A stretch of 64,000 nt of DNA, from contig NC_088790.1 of NCBI RefSeq assembly GCF_949628265.1, positions 2,050,545-2,114,544 on the forward strand. Direction: 5' to 3'. Below the pieces are notes generated by a model. That model was not told where the DNA came from. It saw only the letters and a list, made by a program, of their open reading frames with translations, and did not search any database. Position numbers and translations under genes: made by a program. Shown here one piece after another: positions 10,047 through 21,663 of the stretch. This DNA comes from Cloeon dipterum. Its lineage: Eukaryota > Arthropoda > Insecta > Ephemeroptera > Baetidae. The number at the start of each line of letters is the position of its first letter. The first letter of the stretch is position 1.

Positions 10047-12738
10047 TCAAGCACCGACTTCAATGTGCTCCAACGCTGCTTTTTCTGCGAGTCTGGTGGC
10101 GTAGACATAACGCTTCGGCTCGGCATCTTTTTCAATCAGCGTCTGTAGGAGCAAATTGAGAGTGACGAAATACGGAGCAGAGACGATTGGCTTACCCAAT
10201 GGAGGGATACCAGCTCGCTGCCGGCAGCGACCACCATGACCACCGCCATCTCGCTCGCGTCCTTGCACCGATTCAACGCGTCAGGCTTGAATTTCGCTGC
10301 CAGACGAATCGAGCAGTTCATCAACTTTTTGCAGCTTGTATGAATGTCCAAATATTCAACGCCTGCAAAACACATTTTAACTATAAATACCAATTAAAGA
10401 TTGTCTATGACAGAGTTTCTAAGCACACGAATCGATTTCTGAGAGTCGAATTAGGGGGAAAATGAACATTTTTATGTCCAAAGGGCGTGCGGGCTTTTTT
10501 CCCCGCCAAAACAATATGATCTGGCACTTGAGTCATCCGTACAGGTGGTCTCTCTGCAAGTGCTCAAACCAGCGCAGTTCTCGCATTCATATTGTTTTGG
10601 CGGGAAAAAAGTTCGCACGTCGCGCTGGACTTTAAGGTTAGAAAAATATCCATTCTACCTAATTCGACCCTGAAAAATCGATTGCATGGTCTGCTCAGAA
10701 ACATCGTCAAAGACGGTCTTTGAAAAAATATGGAAGGAAATTTTTACTCGTGCGTTAACAATATTTTATAGCCTGATATAATATACTACGTTTTTTGCTC
10801 TAAAAGTAGTCACTAAAGAATTACAAAGTCTAGAATCATTAATGTTAGAAAAACGACCCACTGGTCAATTTATCTCATTGAACTGAGTGTCTTTGAGAAA
10901 ATCCATGAGAAATCACAATAAACTTACAAAGTTTATATTTATTCCATTTCTGGCCTGTTAAAAAATTGTATTTCAAATAAAAAATTGACAGATAACGCCA
11001 CTTGTAAAGAGATTTCATCTCGGCAATAATACTTTGGTTTTGCTGAACATATTTGCAAAATTCCTTTCTCGACAAAAACCTTTTTGACAATCTTGTCAGA
11101 GCCTCTCTGCTTATGAATAATAATTGCAATCAAGGCAGAAAATTGAACCTCCACAATTTTGTTTAAAAAAAATGACACAAATCTACCACTTTTTCAACTG
11201 CAACCCAGAAAAAATAATTTTCAGTTGAGAATAAAAGGAGTGATGGCTCACCATGGTATTTGGCGACATTGATGGCCAACAATGCCGCGTAGGCGCTTGC
11301 GACAGATGGAATTGGCTTGTCTCGCAGCTCGTTCACGGTGTCCATGCTACAGTTTCTGCAAAAGTCACAGTTTTAGCACAGTTTCAATCAAAATACAAAC
11401 TAATATAGCTATTAAAATGGTTTCCTTATGTTTAGGCTCAAAAAAATAAATTTCCAAGCCTTTTAGTGGCTCAAATAAATTGAATGGCCTTATTTTAAAT
11501 TAAATTGCAACGATTTTTCCGTTTTAAAAGCTGAATATTTTCTAAATTTCCAGTTTTCGGGCTCATTTGAAAAAATAAAATTGTTATTCCAATTATTTTT
11601 GCCAGTGGCATGAAATAAAAACCTGCCTCTTGTCGCCCTTGCGAAAGTAGACGCCAGCGCCGGCGTGTGTGAGGTGCTTGTTGTCTGGGTCCTTGTAGAG
11701 CAGGCCCCTCACGTACACGTTGGTGTATTTCGACTTAGGCTTGGGCGCCTTTTGGGCCTGCTGGTCGTCCTTCTTTTCCGGCGGCTGTTTGGCCTCGGCC
11801 TTGGCGTCCGGGGCACTGGCGCGGCCGACGGTTGCAGAATTGAGTGGTTTCGGTGGTGCAACCCGTGCTGCAGACTTCACGTCCTTCTTTTCCGGCTTTT
11901 TGGCCTGAACCACCTTGTCCTTTGCTTCTGGCTGTGAGCGGCAGGTGTCGAGTCGTCTTGGAGGAGCAGCTTTCTTTTTGGCCTTGGCTTCCTTCTGCTC
12001 ACTGGCGCGCCGGACGGTTCCAGTGTTGAGTGGTTTCGTTGGGGCAGCCTTCTCGTCCTTCTTTTCCGGCTTTTTGGCCTGGACCACCTTGTCCTTTGCT
12101 TCTGGCTGTGAGCGGCAGGTGTCGAGTTGTCTTGGAGGAGCAGCTTTCTTTTTGGCCTTGGCTTCCTTCTGTTCACTGGCGCGCCGGACGGTTCCAGTGT
12201 TGAGTGGTTTCGGTGGGGCAGCCTTCTCGTCCTTCTTCTCCGGCTTTTTGGTCCTGTCCTCTCTCTGGGTCTGCTGGACCACATTGTCCTTGGTTTTGTC
12301 CCTGGCCTCGGCAGTGTCGAATCGTGTCGGTGGTGCAACTCGGGCCACAGCCTTGTCTTTCTCTTCCCTGAGGACTGACTGAACCCCCTTGTCCTTGGGT
12401 TTTTCCTTGGCCTCTGGCAGTGTGCGGCAGGGAATCGCCGTGTTTAGTCGTGTCGGCGGCGCAACTCGGGCCACAGCCATGTCTTTTTCCTCGCTGAGGA
12501 CTGGCTGAGGCACTTTGTCCTTGTCCTTGGAGTTGCCGGGAATGGCAGAAGTGTTGTATCGTGTCGGCGGTAGGATACATCGGATTGCAGACACCGCCTC
12601 TTTGGCCTCCTTACTTTTGTTCTTCGGCTCATCCGGGGTCCTGTGACAGGCACCTCGCTCCGAAGGCTCCTGATCTTGAGGAAACCATCTCCTCTTGCTG
12701 ACAATCCGGTACTTGGCGGCAGGATCTCTATTAGGCAT
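10047..12738 (-). CDS. RHL1: RNase H1-like pseudoenzyme with repetitive basic N-terminus
   Basis: Exons read from high to low coordinates: 12738-11627, 11355-11252, 10362-10196 and 10142-10047, giving 492 residues. Residues 1 to about 330 are Lys/Glu/Pro-rich with two near-identical 59-residue repeats and shorter APP-x-x-L(N/D)T units. The last 160 residues follow the RNase H1 order: strand with NVYVRGLL then AGAGVYF; helix SVASAYAALLAIN; VEYLDIHTSCKKL; LVSLHW; C-terminal YATRLAEKAALEH. RNase H1 removes RNA from RNA-DNA hybrids using Asp-Glu-Asp-Asp; the aligned residues here are Arg, Ser, Ser and Thr, so catalysis is not expected. Frame across intron 1 needs a GC donor (AAGAG|GCAGGT); the nearby GT would break it. 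It heads the RHL tandem array. The role is unknown; hybrid or RNA binding is a guess. Confidence 0.7.
10394..10723. repeat. MITE family M1, copy in RHL1 intron 2
   Basis: The left end (AAAGATTGTCTATGACAGAGTTTCT) and right end (AGAAACATCGTCAAAGACGGTCTTT) are inverted repeats. The arms continue with GTCGAATTAG / CTAATTCGAC and with CCCGCCAAAACAATATGA / TCATATTGTTTTGGCGGG. A better-preserved relative is at 15217-15617. No ORF. Confidence 0.7.
11887..12242 (-). repeat. 177-bp coding tandem repeat inside RHL1
   Basis: Two copies (about 11887-12065 and 12066-12242) differ at few bases. Each encodes about 59 residues containing PEKKDEKAA, LNTGTVRRASEQKEAKAKKKAAPP, LDTCRSQPEAKDKVV and QAK. Low divergence implies recent duplication or gene conversion. 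Confidence 0.8.
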
Positions 12739-14723
12739 GATCACCTTAAAATAAAATATAGAGAAACGTCTATGAAAAATTTTGTGCCACAAAAAGGGTG
12801 CATTTTTACATTAATAAAACGAACTCTCCGCAGTGTCTGTGTGATCCAGAGTAGGTATGTATACATAATTATGTATGTTATGTGAACCGCTTGCTGGCCA
12901 TTCAATTTTGGCAAAACAGAAGCGCTAGCATGCAAATATGTCCAATGCATTCAGAATAAATTAGCCAACTCACCCAAAAACGAAGACAACCCGAACCAAA
13001 ACACAAGCGGTGCTACTGAACGTAAGCAACTTCAGAAAACCAAATAGACGAACATGTTCCGACAGCTTTGCATACAGTCAGGAATCAGCTCTGCCGCCTG
13101 CAAAGCTCAGCCTCTTCAGCCAATGAGCATCCGTGAAAATGAAAACACCGTGTATCGGTTTTTAACACGCAATTTAAGCTTAGAAAAGCGGGATTTTCCG
13201 GATTGTGTTGAACCTCTCTGTATTTATGTACATAAGCTTTTCAATTTTTAAGCTTTTTTCTGTCTTGAGATTTTCTGTCGGAAATAAACCGGATTTTTTA
13301 ATTTTTTAAACCGCGAGAAAATACATTATCGGTACAGCGGAACGAAATACGAAACAGGCGAAAGGCGGAATAGAACTCGACCACGCCCTCAAAATGGTGG
13401 ACTGGACATAATGAATTAATGCCCTAATCAAGTTTGAATCGGTCGAAAAGTATAAGTTCTCGTGCCTCCCCGGTCCGGTGTAGTCATAGTCACAGTAAAA
13501 TTGCTAAACGCGAATTTGCTCTGATTCTCGCGTAACTCTTAAGGTTCTTATTCTTAATCGATTTATAATTTACCGAAATGAATGCAAAATTAGTTATGTA
13601 GATAGATACTACTTTGGCGGATAAACATTCTCGCGAATTTTTTTCAGGCGGAGCTCGCAAAGGTCTCCGAAAGAGGTGCATGTCCATGGTGTTGCATGTT
13701 ACTTCCTTTCTAAAGGTATAAGATAAGCAGGATTTGGATTTTTTGCCTGACAAAAAGGAACCAAGCAACACTTTTTGCAAAATTTCCCGTGATGTGTAAT
13801 CAAACAATTTTGTAAAAATTCCATTAAACATAAAAATTTATTTCCAATTTTAATAGAATGAAAATTAAATTATCATATACGTCCCCTTACTGTTAAAAAT
13901 TCAACCTAGAGAGACTATCTGGCAGTCAGAAAAATTCATTTATTTTTTACCCGAATTACAATTGAATTTGTTTGAGACGAATTTAATTTTGGCAAATGGA
14001 ATGAATTTTGCCTGAACTTAACAGCCTTTTGCCAGGCTGTTTTCACTCTGGTGATGCCTTGCTTCTTGCAGTATCGAGGATTATTTTTGAAAGAGCAAGA
14101 AAGTGCTGCATTTTACCGGCTATCGATAAAGAAAATCTTGAATCATAGGCCGGTGTTCTCTTGACGTAAAATCCCTGCTTGAAATCTCAACTCGTTTTTA
14201 TAGAATTTAGAACTATAAAGTTATCTCCTCTAGAGGTTGGAAGAAAGATTCCCCGATTCGATTTAAAAATGGCAACAGAGAACAGAGGTGCCAAATTGGC
14301 ATGGCTCCAGCGGGAGGAAGGGGCCAAGTTTGGAGACCTATCACTATTTTTTATCCATACTGCTCACTTTATACCGCATGCCGCCCCCCGCCCCCGCCTC
14401 AACAGTCGCCTATTATCTGACGAATATAATAGTGCGCAAGTAAACGCTGTCAATATTATTTGTAACACACCCACACGACCCCCATTTGATACCGGAGTCG
14501 TGATTTAAATTTAATCCTCCAATGGAATTATCACCGCAAAACTAGTTAAATTGTTATTAAATCAGTCTATTTCACAAAAATTTTTTCGTTGGAAAAAACG
14601 AGGAATCAAAAAAGGCGAAAAAGGTTTGGCTCGATCCTTTTTGCTTTCGGAACAGTCAGAAATTTCAAGTCTCTTTAATAACTACGTAATAATCAACATT
14701 TTCAACAACTGTAAGTAACAATT
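12739..14723. other. RHL1 upstream region and start of segmental duplication
   Basis: Just upstream of the RHL1 start, TATTTTAAG|GTGATCATG could be an acceptor, so a non-coding 5' exon is likely farther upstream. From about 13700 the sequence is duplicated at about 22240-23965 in the same orientation: a shared block runs from TTAGAACT...CTCTxGAGGTTGGAAGAA through ATGGCAACAGAG and GCCAAATTGGCATGGCTCCAG. The ORFs here look accidental. Confidence 0.5.
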
Positions 14724-16048
14724 TTACATTGTAAATCCGGAGTGGGCTCCTTCGAAAGCCCGTTTGAAGGCGAGACATTGGCCGGCAGACAAAGAAGGCA
14801 CGCGGCTCTGGGGAGAAAATAAAATTAAAAATGGCGGTCTGACTGAGGTGAAAAGGGAGGAGCAATCTCACCCACTGTATGTCCATCCCCGAAAATACCT
14901 CCCTCACGTTGGGGGAGAGAATCGCTTGCATGCCCTCGAGTGGCGCACCCCTGCGGTGACGGTTAATTGCAGCCCTCAGCCTCCTGCTCCAGTGTGTGCA
15001 GATCAACAGTTTGTACAGGCCTGCAAAATACAAATTGCAAAATGTTGTCCACATCGCAGGCACGCACAATTCTCGGCCAACCTGCGGACTTTGCGTTCTT
15101 GCACGCAAACGTGGCGGCCATCACGTACGCTTCAAGTGCGCTCCAGCGCAAACGCGGGTCCAGCGCCTTGCTCACATTGCTGCAACAATTAGGAATGAAT
15201 GTTATATATTTGAAGTTTTAAAGACCGTCTTTGATGAAGTTTCTGAACGCAACACGCAACAATTATTATTGATTTTTGAGGGTCGAATTAGCTAAATGGG
15301 AATTATTTTCCGGCCAAAAAGTAAAAAGCGCGACGAGCGAACTTTTTTTCGCCAAAACTTGAACCTACACAATACATGCGAGAAGTGCGCATGCGTCAGA
15401 GCTAGTTTGAGCACTGACTTGCAGAGACTTCTTTGTTAGATCTAAGCCATGCAGCTCTGACGCATGCGCATTCATATTGTTTTGGCGGGAAAAAAAGTTT
15501 GTACGTCGCGCTGCACTTTTTAGTCGGAAAAAAGCCTCTTCGCCTTTATTAATTTGACCCTCAGGAATTAAATGGTGTGCTCAGGCTCAGGCTCAGAAAC
15601 TTCGTCAAAGACGGTCTTAAACTAATCCTGAAAATTTATAAAAACACTCAAGGCAATTTTCAATTAACACCCTTTTTAAAGAGATTCTTCGCAGTTACGG
15701 AGTTGAAAATTAAATATTTAATTCATGTTATATATATAGATAAAAATTTAAAAAATTCGATGCTTACCACGGATGGTTGAAAGAAAAAAAGGCGCCGACG
15801 CCAGCCACGAGCTGCGAAGATTGCCAGTCTCTGCAGAAAACCTCTATGTGGACGGTGCAGGCGCCAGTAGCGGGTTCGAAGAAAAGGGGACCCGGCGCCG
15901 GCAGCACCACACTGCTCTTTACCAACCTCTTACCAGATGTTGCCTTTTTTTGCTCTTCAGGCTCGTCTTTTTTGCGCTTTATTACTTTCTCGTCCATCTT
16001 CTCAAGCTTTGTCAAGGGCTCTTCCTTTAAACCGGCTATGTAATACAT
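14724..16048 (-). CDS. RHL2: RNase H1-like pseudoenzyme, short form
   Basis: Exons 16048-15768, 15179-15082, 15020-14872 and 14807-14724 give 203 residues; acceptor TTTCCAG before 16057 implies an upstream, perhaps non-coding, exon. A 60-residue charged leader precedes the fold: TVHIEVFC...LVAGVGAFF, NVSKALDPR...LEAYVMAATFAC, LYKLLICTHWSRRL, REVFSGMDIQW, and AGQCLAFKRAFEGA. GMDIQW and the NVS spacing match RNase H1 closely. The active-site Asp positions hold Phe, His and Phe; the helix Glu (ALEAY) seems kept. Intron phases 2, 1 and 0 are identical to RHL3. The fold assignment is good; loss of activity is inferred from an alignment done by eye. Confidence 0.7.
15217..15617. repeat. MITE family M1, copy in RHL2 intron 1
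   Basis: The ends AAAGACCGTCTTTGATGAAG and CTTCGTCAAAGACGGTCTT pair almost perfectly. The inner arms CAGAGCTAGTTTGAGCAC and GCGCATGCGTCAGAGC / GCTCTGACGCATGCGC also pair. Related to 10394-10723, but in a different intron of the paralog, so it was an independent insertion. Confidence 0.75.
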
Positions 16049-16057
16049 ATCGCTGTT

Positions 16058-17037
16058 CTGGAAAAAATATATCAAATTGCATGATTTTATGCAAAATTTA
16101 GGTTTCGGTGGTAAATTTCGTAAATTTACAACCCCCATAATGTAATGTAATGTTTTTAGTATCATCATTCAATTTTTGCGATCAGCTCAAAAGAGAAAAA
16201 TCAGAAATACATAAACGAATGGATGTGTAAATTAGGTATGCAGTTAATTTTGAATCACTCCTGTCGCCTCGGCCTGCGATTGCGATAACATACATAACTT
16301 ACCCTTTGTCATAGGGCGAGACCTTCCACAGGTACAGGTATGTCGGGTGTCAGGCTGAGCCAAATCAGGTAGTCAAGGTACTAGGTCTATAATCTCCAGC
16401 TCCAGAGACAAGAATAATCAAGCAGAAAGTGGGCGTAACCATAGAAAAGTTTTTTACGTTCCGCACTCCCGCGAAGCTGATTCGCTGCTGCTGCTGCCTA
16501 GCAAGTGGCCAACCAGGTGTCAAACAGCTGTGCTTACGTCCAATTTAATTTTCAAAAATATTCTCGTTTTTAGTTTGTGAGAGGATCCCTATAAAACCTG
16601 TTTTTTACTTCCTCTGTAGTATAATTTCAACCTCTGGATTTTGCATGGTTCTACAGTATTCTCTGATATCCTGGATTTTTTATAATTTTCATTTAATCAA
16701 GATGAACAATAACTCAATGATGTGAAAATGATAATATTCTGAACAGCAATAAATAAGATGTCTTTTTGTTTTCAACCATGTTTGCTTAAACAATTCTGGG
16801 AAAAAGGTGGGATCTAATGTTGTGCGGTAAATATTTTTTCCTTCAATCTCTTCATCCTTCATTCAGGTGCCATGCTAGAGTCGTGAGATCTTGAAACTTC
16901 TCCTATAGATGCTATTCGAACACAAGGATTTTATTCTGATCTGCAAGAAATAGTCGGGAAAATATTTCTTACATAATTTGAAGGGTTGTTTAAAAAATTT
17001 TTTTCTCGGTGTATATAATATCAAGTAAAATTTAAAT
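16058..17037. other. spacer between RHL2 and the foldback element
   Basis: Expected to hold the RHL2 promoter and 5' exon. No coding exon or core promoter motif could be fixed. Confidence 0.35.
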
Positions 17038-18858
17038 TACACTCACAGAAAAAATTTTCACTATGAGTATGAAAATGCGGCTCTCAAATTGATAATGCAA
17101 CTTTGAGTCTCACAGTGAGTATCAAAGGCGTCCGGACGCTTCTCGTACTCACTGTGATGACCAAACACTCGTTCTCAGTTGATAATGAAGCGAGCGAGCA
17201 TTTTCGTCATCACAGTGAGTACGAGAAGCCGCCGACCGCTTTTGATACTCACTGTGATGACCAAACGCTCGCTCTCAGTTGATACTGAAGCGAGCGAGCA
17301 TTTTGGTCATCACAGTGAGACTGAAAAGCGGCCGACCGCTTTTGATACTCACTGTGATGACCAAATCGCTTGCTCGCTTTTCAGTCTCAATCTGAGAGCG
17401 AGCGCACATCTCTTTTAAGTACTCACATACCCTGCAGATCATGGTTTCAGTCATTTTTAATCATTTTATAATTCATTTGGATAAGATCTCATAAATTTAC
17501 ACACTCGGCGGCATCCATGTTTGATTTGATTGACATTCTCGAGAGTAGTGTCAAGGACGAGGAACTTAGGACAAGCATTTACTTAAGTCGCTAATGGACA
17601 TTTTTTTCATTTTTATTATGTTTTGGCCGATATAAGTTGCCTTAATTACGAATAATCGCAGCCAAAAGAGGCTTAAATCAGCAAAATTTAGCCAAAAAAT
17701 ATTGGCAAATGAATAAAAATAAAGAAAAAACGTGAGTGTTCAAATATCTAATGCGCTATCTCCTTTCTCTACATGCATTGCTTTAACAGCTGAGTTTTAA
17801 TTTTTATGTACACGCCTCTCTAAATGTAAAAAACAACTAACTACTACTGGTTTTACTTGCATAAAGATAAAATAGAATAAATCATATTATAATCAACATT
17901 TTGTTCAATTTATAATATTATGTGTACAAGATTGACATAGGTTAGCTTCAGAATTAGAGCATAAAATATGTAAAAATTACAGTTTTCGCCACCCATTAAA
18001 ACTCAGCTGTTAAAGCAATGCATGTAGAGAAAGGAGATAGCGCATTAGATATTTGAACACTCACGTTTTTTCTTTATTTTTATTCATTTGCCAATATTTT
18101 TTGGCTAAATTTTACTGATTTAAGCCTCTTTTGGCTGCGATTATTCGTAATTAAGGCAACTTATATCGGCCAAAACATAATAAAAATGAAAAAAATGTCC
18201 ATTAGCGACTTAAGTAAATGCTTGTCCTAAGTTCCTCGTCCTTGACACTACTCTCGAGAATGTCAATCAAATCAAACATGGATGCCGCCGAGTGTGTAAA
18301 TTTATGAGATCTTATCCAAATGAATTATAAAATGATTAAAAATGACTGAAACCATGATCTGCAGGGTATGTGAGTACTTAAAAGAGATGTGCGCTCGCTC
18401 TCAGATTGAGACTGAAAAGCGAGCAAGCGATTTGGTCATCACAGTGAGTATCAAAAGCGGTCGGCCGCTTTTCAGTCTCACTGTGATGACCAAAATGCTC
18501 GCTCGCTTCAGTATCAACTGAGAGCGAGCGTTTGGTCATCACAGTGAGTATCAAAAGCGGTCGGCGGCTTCTCGTACTCACTGTGATGACGAAAATCGTC
18601 GCTCGCGTCAGTCTCAACTGAGAATGAACGTTTGGTCATCACAGTGAGAACCAAAAGCGTCCAGTCGCTTCTCGTACTCACTGTGATGACCAAAATGCTC
18701 GCTCGCTTCATTATCAACTGAGAACGAGTGTTTGGTCATCACAGTGAGTACGAGAAGCGTCCGGACGCCTTTGATACTCACTGTGAGACTCAAAGTTGCA
18801 TTATCAATTTGAGAGCCGCATTTTCATACTCATAGTGAAAAATTTTTCTGTGAGTGTA
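17038..18858. mobile_element. foldback element with long inverted arms and nested palindromes
   Basis: The left arm is 17038-17800, the right arm 17996-18858, and a 195-base loop separates them. Outer ends TACACTCACAG and CTGTGAGTGTA are perfect complements, and TA at each edge could be the target duplication typical of Tc1/mariner-type insertions. Within each arm is a tandem array of units of about 100 bases, each a palindrome of its own (CTCACTGTGATGACCAAA ... TTTGGTCATCACAGTGAG around CGCTCGCTCTCAGTTGA). The right arm has one extra unit (about 18595-18700). No transposase is encoded. The element ends about 100 bases past the RHL3 stop codon, possibly in its 3' UTR. Confidence 0.9.
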
Positions 18859-18959
18859 GTTTCTATTAAATCAATTTTTTTTAAGATTTAACAACTTTTA
18901 TTTAAGTATATCTCAGTGTAGCACACACAGTTAAAGAAGACTTCGCATCAAATTGAAAG

Positions 18960-21663
18960 TTAGCAAATTACTTGCTGGTCGGCAGTCAACCAAATGGGGC
19001 CAACCTGGTCGCGGGCTCCTTGGAAGGCGAGCTTGAAAGCGCAACATTGGCCCGCAGAGATTGCAGAAACGATCGTCTGGGCAGAGACAGAGACAAAAAT
19101 TAGAGAAATGGCGATTAAAGGCGGAGCTTGTATACTCACCCACTCGATCTGCATGCCGAGAGTGGCGAGTCGCATGCTCTGCGACAGGTGCGTCTGGATT
19201 CCGATGGGCGCAGCGCGCCTCTGGTGACGCTTAACCAGGCCTTTCAATTTTTTGTGGCTGGTGCAGATCCTCAACTTGTGCAGCCCTAAAAAAACATATC
19301 AGAAACGGCAGTTTTGCGAATGGAAAGTCAATTACCTGCTGCTCTGGCACGTTGACAGGCCAAGATGGCGGCCACGACTGCCGCGTCGTCCTTGTCCCAC
19401 TCCACACGAGAGTCCAGCGCGCGGCTCACGTTGCTGAAAAACAGAACAAAAATTCAGATTTCACTGCCAGATTTATTGTTACTACAGGTCTCAGCCGCGG
19501 CTGACAGTATTTTGACAGTGGAGTTTGATCATGCTTTAACGGCTCGAAAAGCCGGGAGACATTCTTTCTCCTGCACTTTTTAATTTCTTACCCACGGCAG
19601 GCGTGGCTAGCGCAGCTAATTTTAAGTCAGATTCACGGCGGCTGGCGCGGCTGCCGACGACGTGATCCAAAATTTGCTGGCTGACGCGGCACAGCGTGGC
19701 TGGCCGACAACGAGACCTCGATTTTTTATTTATATACATATTTAAGGTCTTCACCAGCCGCGACCGACATCCGGCGTATTTCGGGCCAGCCACCGTGAAT
19801 GTGGCTAAGCTGCGCTAGCAACGCCAGCCGCCGGTGAAAAAGAGTCGAAATTAAAAAGTGCAAGGGAAATGTCTTGCAGCCTTTCAGGCCAACAAGCACT
19901 ATCAAAATACACGTTGAAATATATGTCAGTCGCGCCAGTGTCGCTTTTTGTGAAAATGACCAGCCGCCAACGCGCGCCAGGCAAATAAAAATTTGGCAGT
20001 TCTTGCCAACTGTCGCCTTTAAATCTCAACGGAAAAATTCAAATTTTAATTACATCAGTTAGTTGGTGTTAACTCTCTATGCTGAAAGTCGCCAACAGAT
20101 AGCGCCACCGATTAATTTATTAAAAAAATTATTTTTGAGGTACTTCCGCTGCAATTTAATCAGACTTAATCCTGAAACTGAGCATTCTTCACTTAATATA
20201 TATGCTATCTTTTGACGTGCTGAAAACCGGTGGCGCCATCTGTCGGCGGCTTTCCAACACTAAGTGAGGGCCTATAAGCAACTTGCTAATTCTTATTTTT
20301 TAAGAGCAGTGATATTATACTGAACATATTTTCAAATGTCTCAAACACCACTACCCTGACGTCGAGCGATGTTGATCGCGTTCAAAGAAGAATTTTTTAA
20401 AGTGCAGCAAAAAATCCCGAATTTTGCGAATTTATATCCACGCCTGACAACTTTCAAAACCTTGAAAATAAAAATTCATTCTTAATAATGACTATAACAT
20501 TAAAAAATTATTTAAAATTATTCTCAAATATTTCCGTGCAAAAATCAAATAAAAAATAATCAATTTATATACCATGGATGCCAAAAGGCGAAAAATGCAC
20601 CAACTCCGGCCAAAACTTGGGGAGTCTGCCACTTGCATCCGTAGATATCGATGTGGACGATGCACGCGCCGCTTTTGTCGTCGTCGACTAAGAGTAAGGG
20701 GCCAGGCATTCGTGTCTCCAGATGCACAGGCTCCTTGTAGTTGATCTTCGCCACCGGCTCATCGATGGTGACCTCCACCACCTCCAAATCTGAGTCACCA
20801 GGCTGCTGGGGCTGTTCGACAACCTTTTCCTGCAGCGGCTGCGGCTCCTCGTCCTCGACAAGGACGACTTCGGGCTCATCCACACGAGCGATCGCGTCCC
20901 TGCTCTTCTGGAAGTGGATGTAGGTTTTCTGCAGCGCGGCAAGGCCTTCCGCCGCACGCAGTCTTGCCATGCTGATCGTCTGGCCCAAGTCTGCCTTGGA
21001 CGATCCGGCCACCGCATCCTGGTTGTCCGATCTCGTGGGTTTCTCGTCGGCTAGGAACCAGGGCAGAGGCACCGGGGCCGGGCAATCAGAGACCCAGCTG
21101 CAGCCCTCGGATGTGCTCAGCACCACCTGATGATGTGACTCGGGCTCCACTGACACTAAATCGGGCTCAACAGTCACCAACTCAGGCTCCTGCGTCCACG
21201 GCGGGCCCCCATCCGTGTCACCAGCAGGTGTTTTGACTGAAAAAACACGGATATAATGAGAAAATTCGAATTTGATCATTTAAGTAATTTAAAGCCATAC
21301 TTTTACATATTATTATGGATGTACAAATCATACATTAAACATTGAAAAAAGTGCAGTTTCGCCGGGTTACACACATCTTGCCAATTCTTATGAGGATTCT
21401 ATAAGAAAATATGGATGGAAAAAACTGTTTGTCGGCGGCGAAAAGTGTAATATTTTCCTATCATATTTTACATAGTTATTATTACATAATGTACATACAT
21501 GCATATTATGCAAACACAGCTAAGATGTATGTACGTGGTTCTCTCAAAATTTATGAATACCTACCTGTTTTGACATTAAAAATGCATAAACATACATAAA
21601 TCAGGGCTAATTACTGCAAATTATGTGTGCAAAATGCATACCTGGAGATGAAAACAGCGACAT
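18960..21663 (-). CDS. RHL3: RNase H1-like pseudoenzyme with acidic N-terminus
   Basis: Exons 21663-21642, 21236-20573, 19433-19336, 19285-19140 and 19076-18960 give 348 residues; the start MSLFSSP is a 22-base exon that fits phase. Residues 1 to about 195 are acidic and Pro/Glu/Val-rich with a possible helix (SMARLRAAEGLAALQ). The RNase H1-like part follows: VHIDIYGC...VLAGVGAFFAFWHP, NVSRALDSR...KDDAAVVAAILAC, LHKLRICTSHKKL, LGMQIEW, AGQCCAFKLAFQGA. The active-site Asp positions appear as Tyr, Ser and Phe, and Glu as Asp. It shares exon phases with RHL2. Only the C-terminal domain is related to RHL1 and RHL2, so the N-termini evolve freely. Confidence 0.72.
19505..19915. repeat. inverted-repeat element in RHL3 intron 2
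   Basis: Arms CAGTATTTTGACAGTG...GAGACATT...CCTGCACTTTTTAATTTC...GGCTAGCGCAGCT pair imperfectly with AGCTGCGCTAGC...GAAATTAAAAAGTGCA...AATGTCTT...ATCAAAATAC. It is GC-richer than its surroundings and has no ORF. Confidence 0.65.
20056..20266. repeat. small inverted-repeat element in RHL3 intron 2
   Basis: TTAGTTGGTGTTA...GCTGAAAGTCGCCAACAGATAGCGCCACCG pairs with CGGTGGCGCCATCTGTCGGCGGCTTTCCAACACTAA. Short MITE-like hairpin. Confidence 0.65.

Noticed and set aside
11665-12382. Plus-strand ORFs across the RHL1 N-terminus
   Set aside because: Antisense shadows of the RHL1 repeat region; no family, no splice logic.
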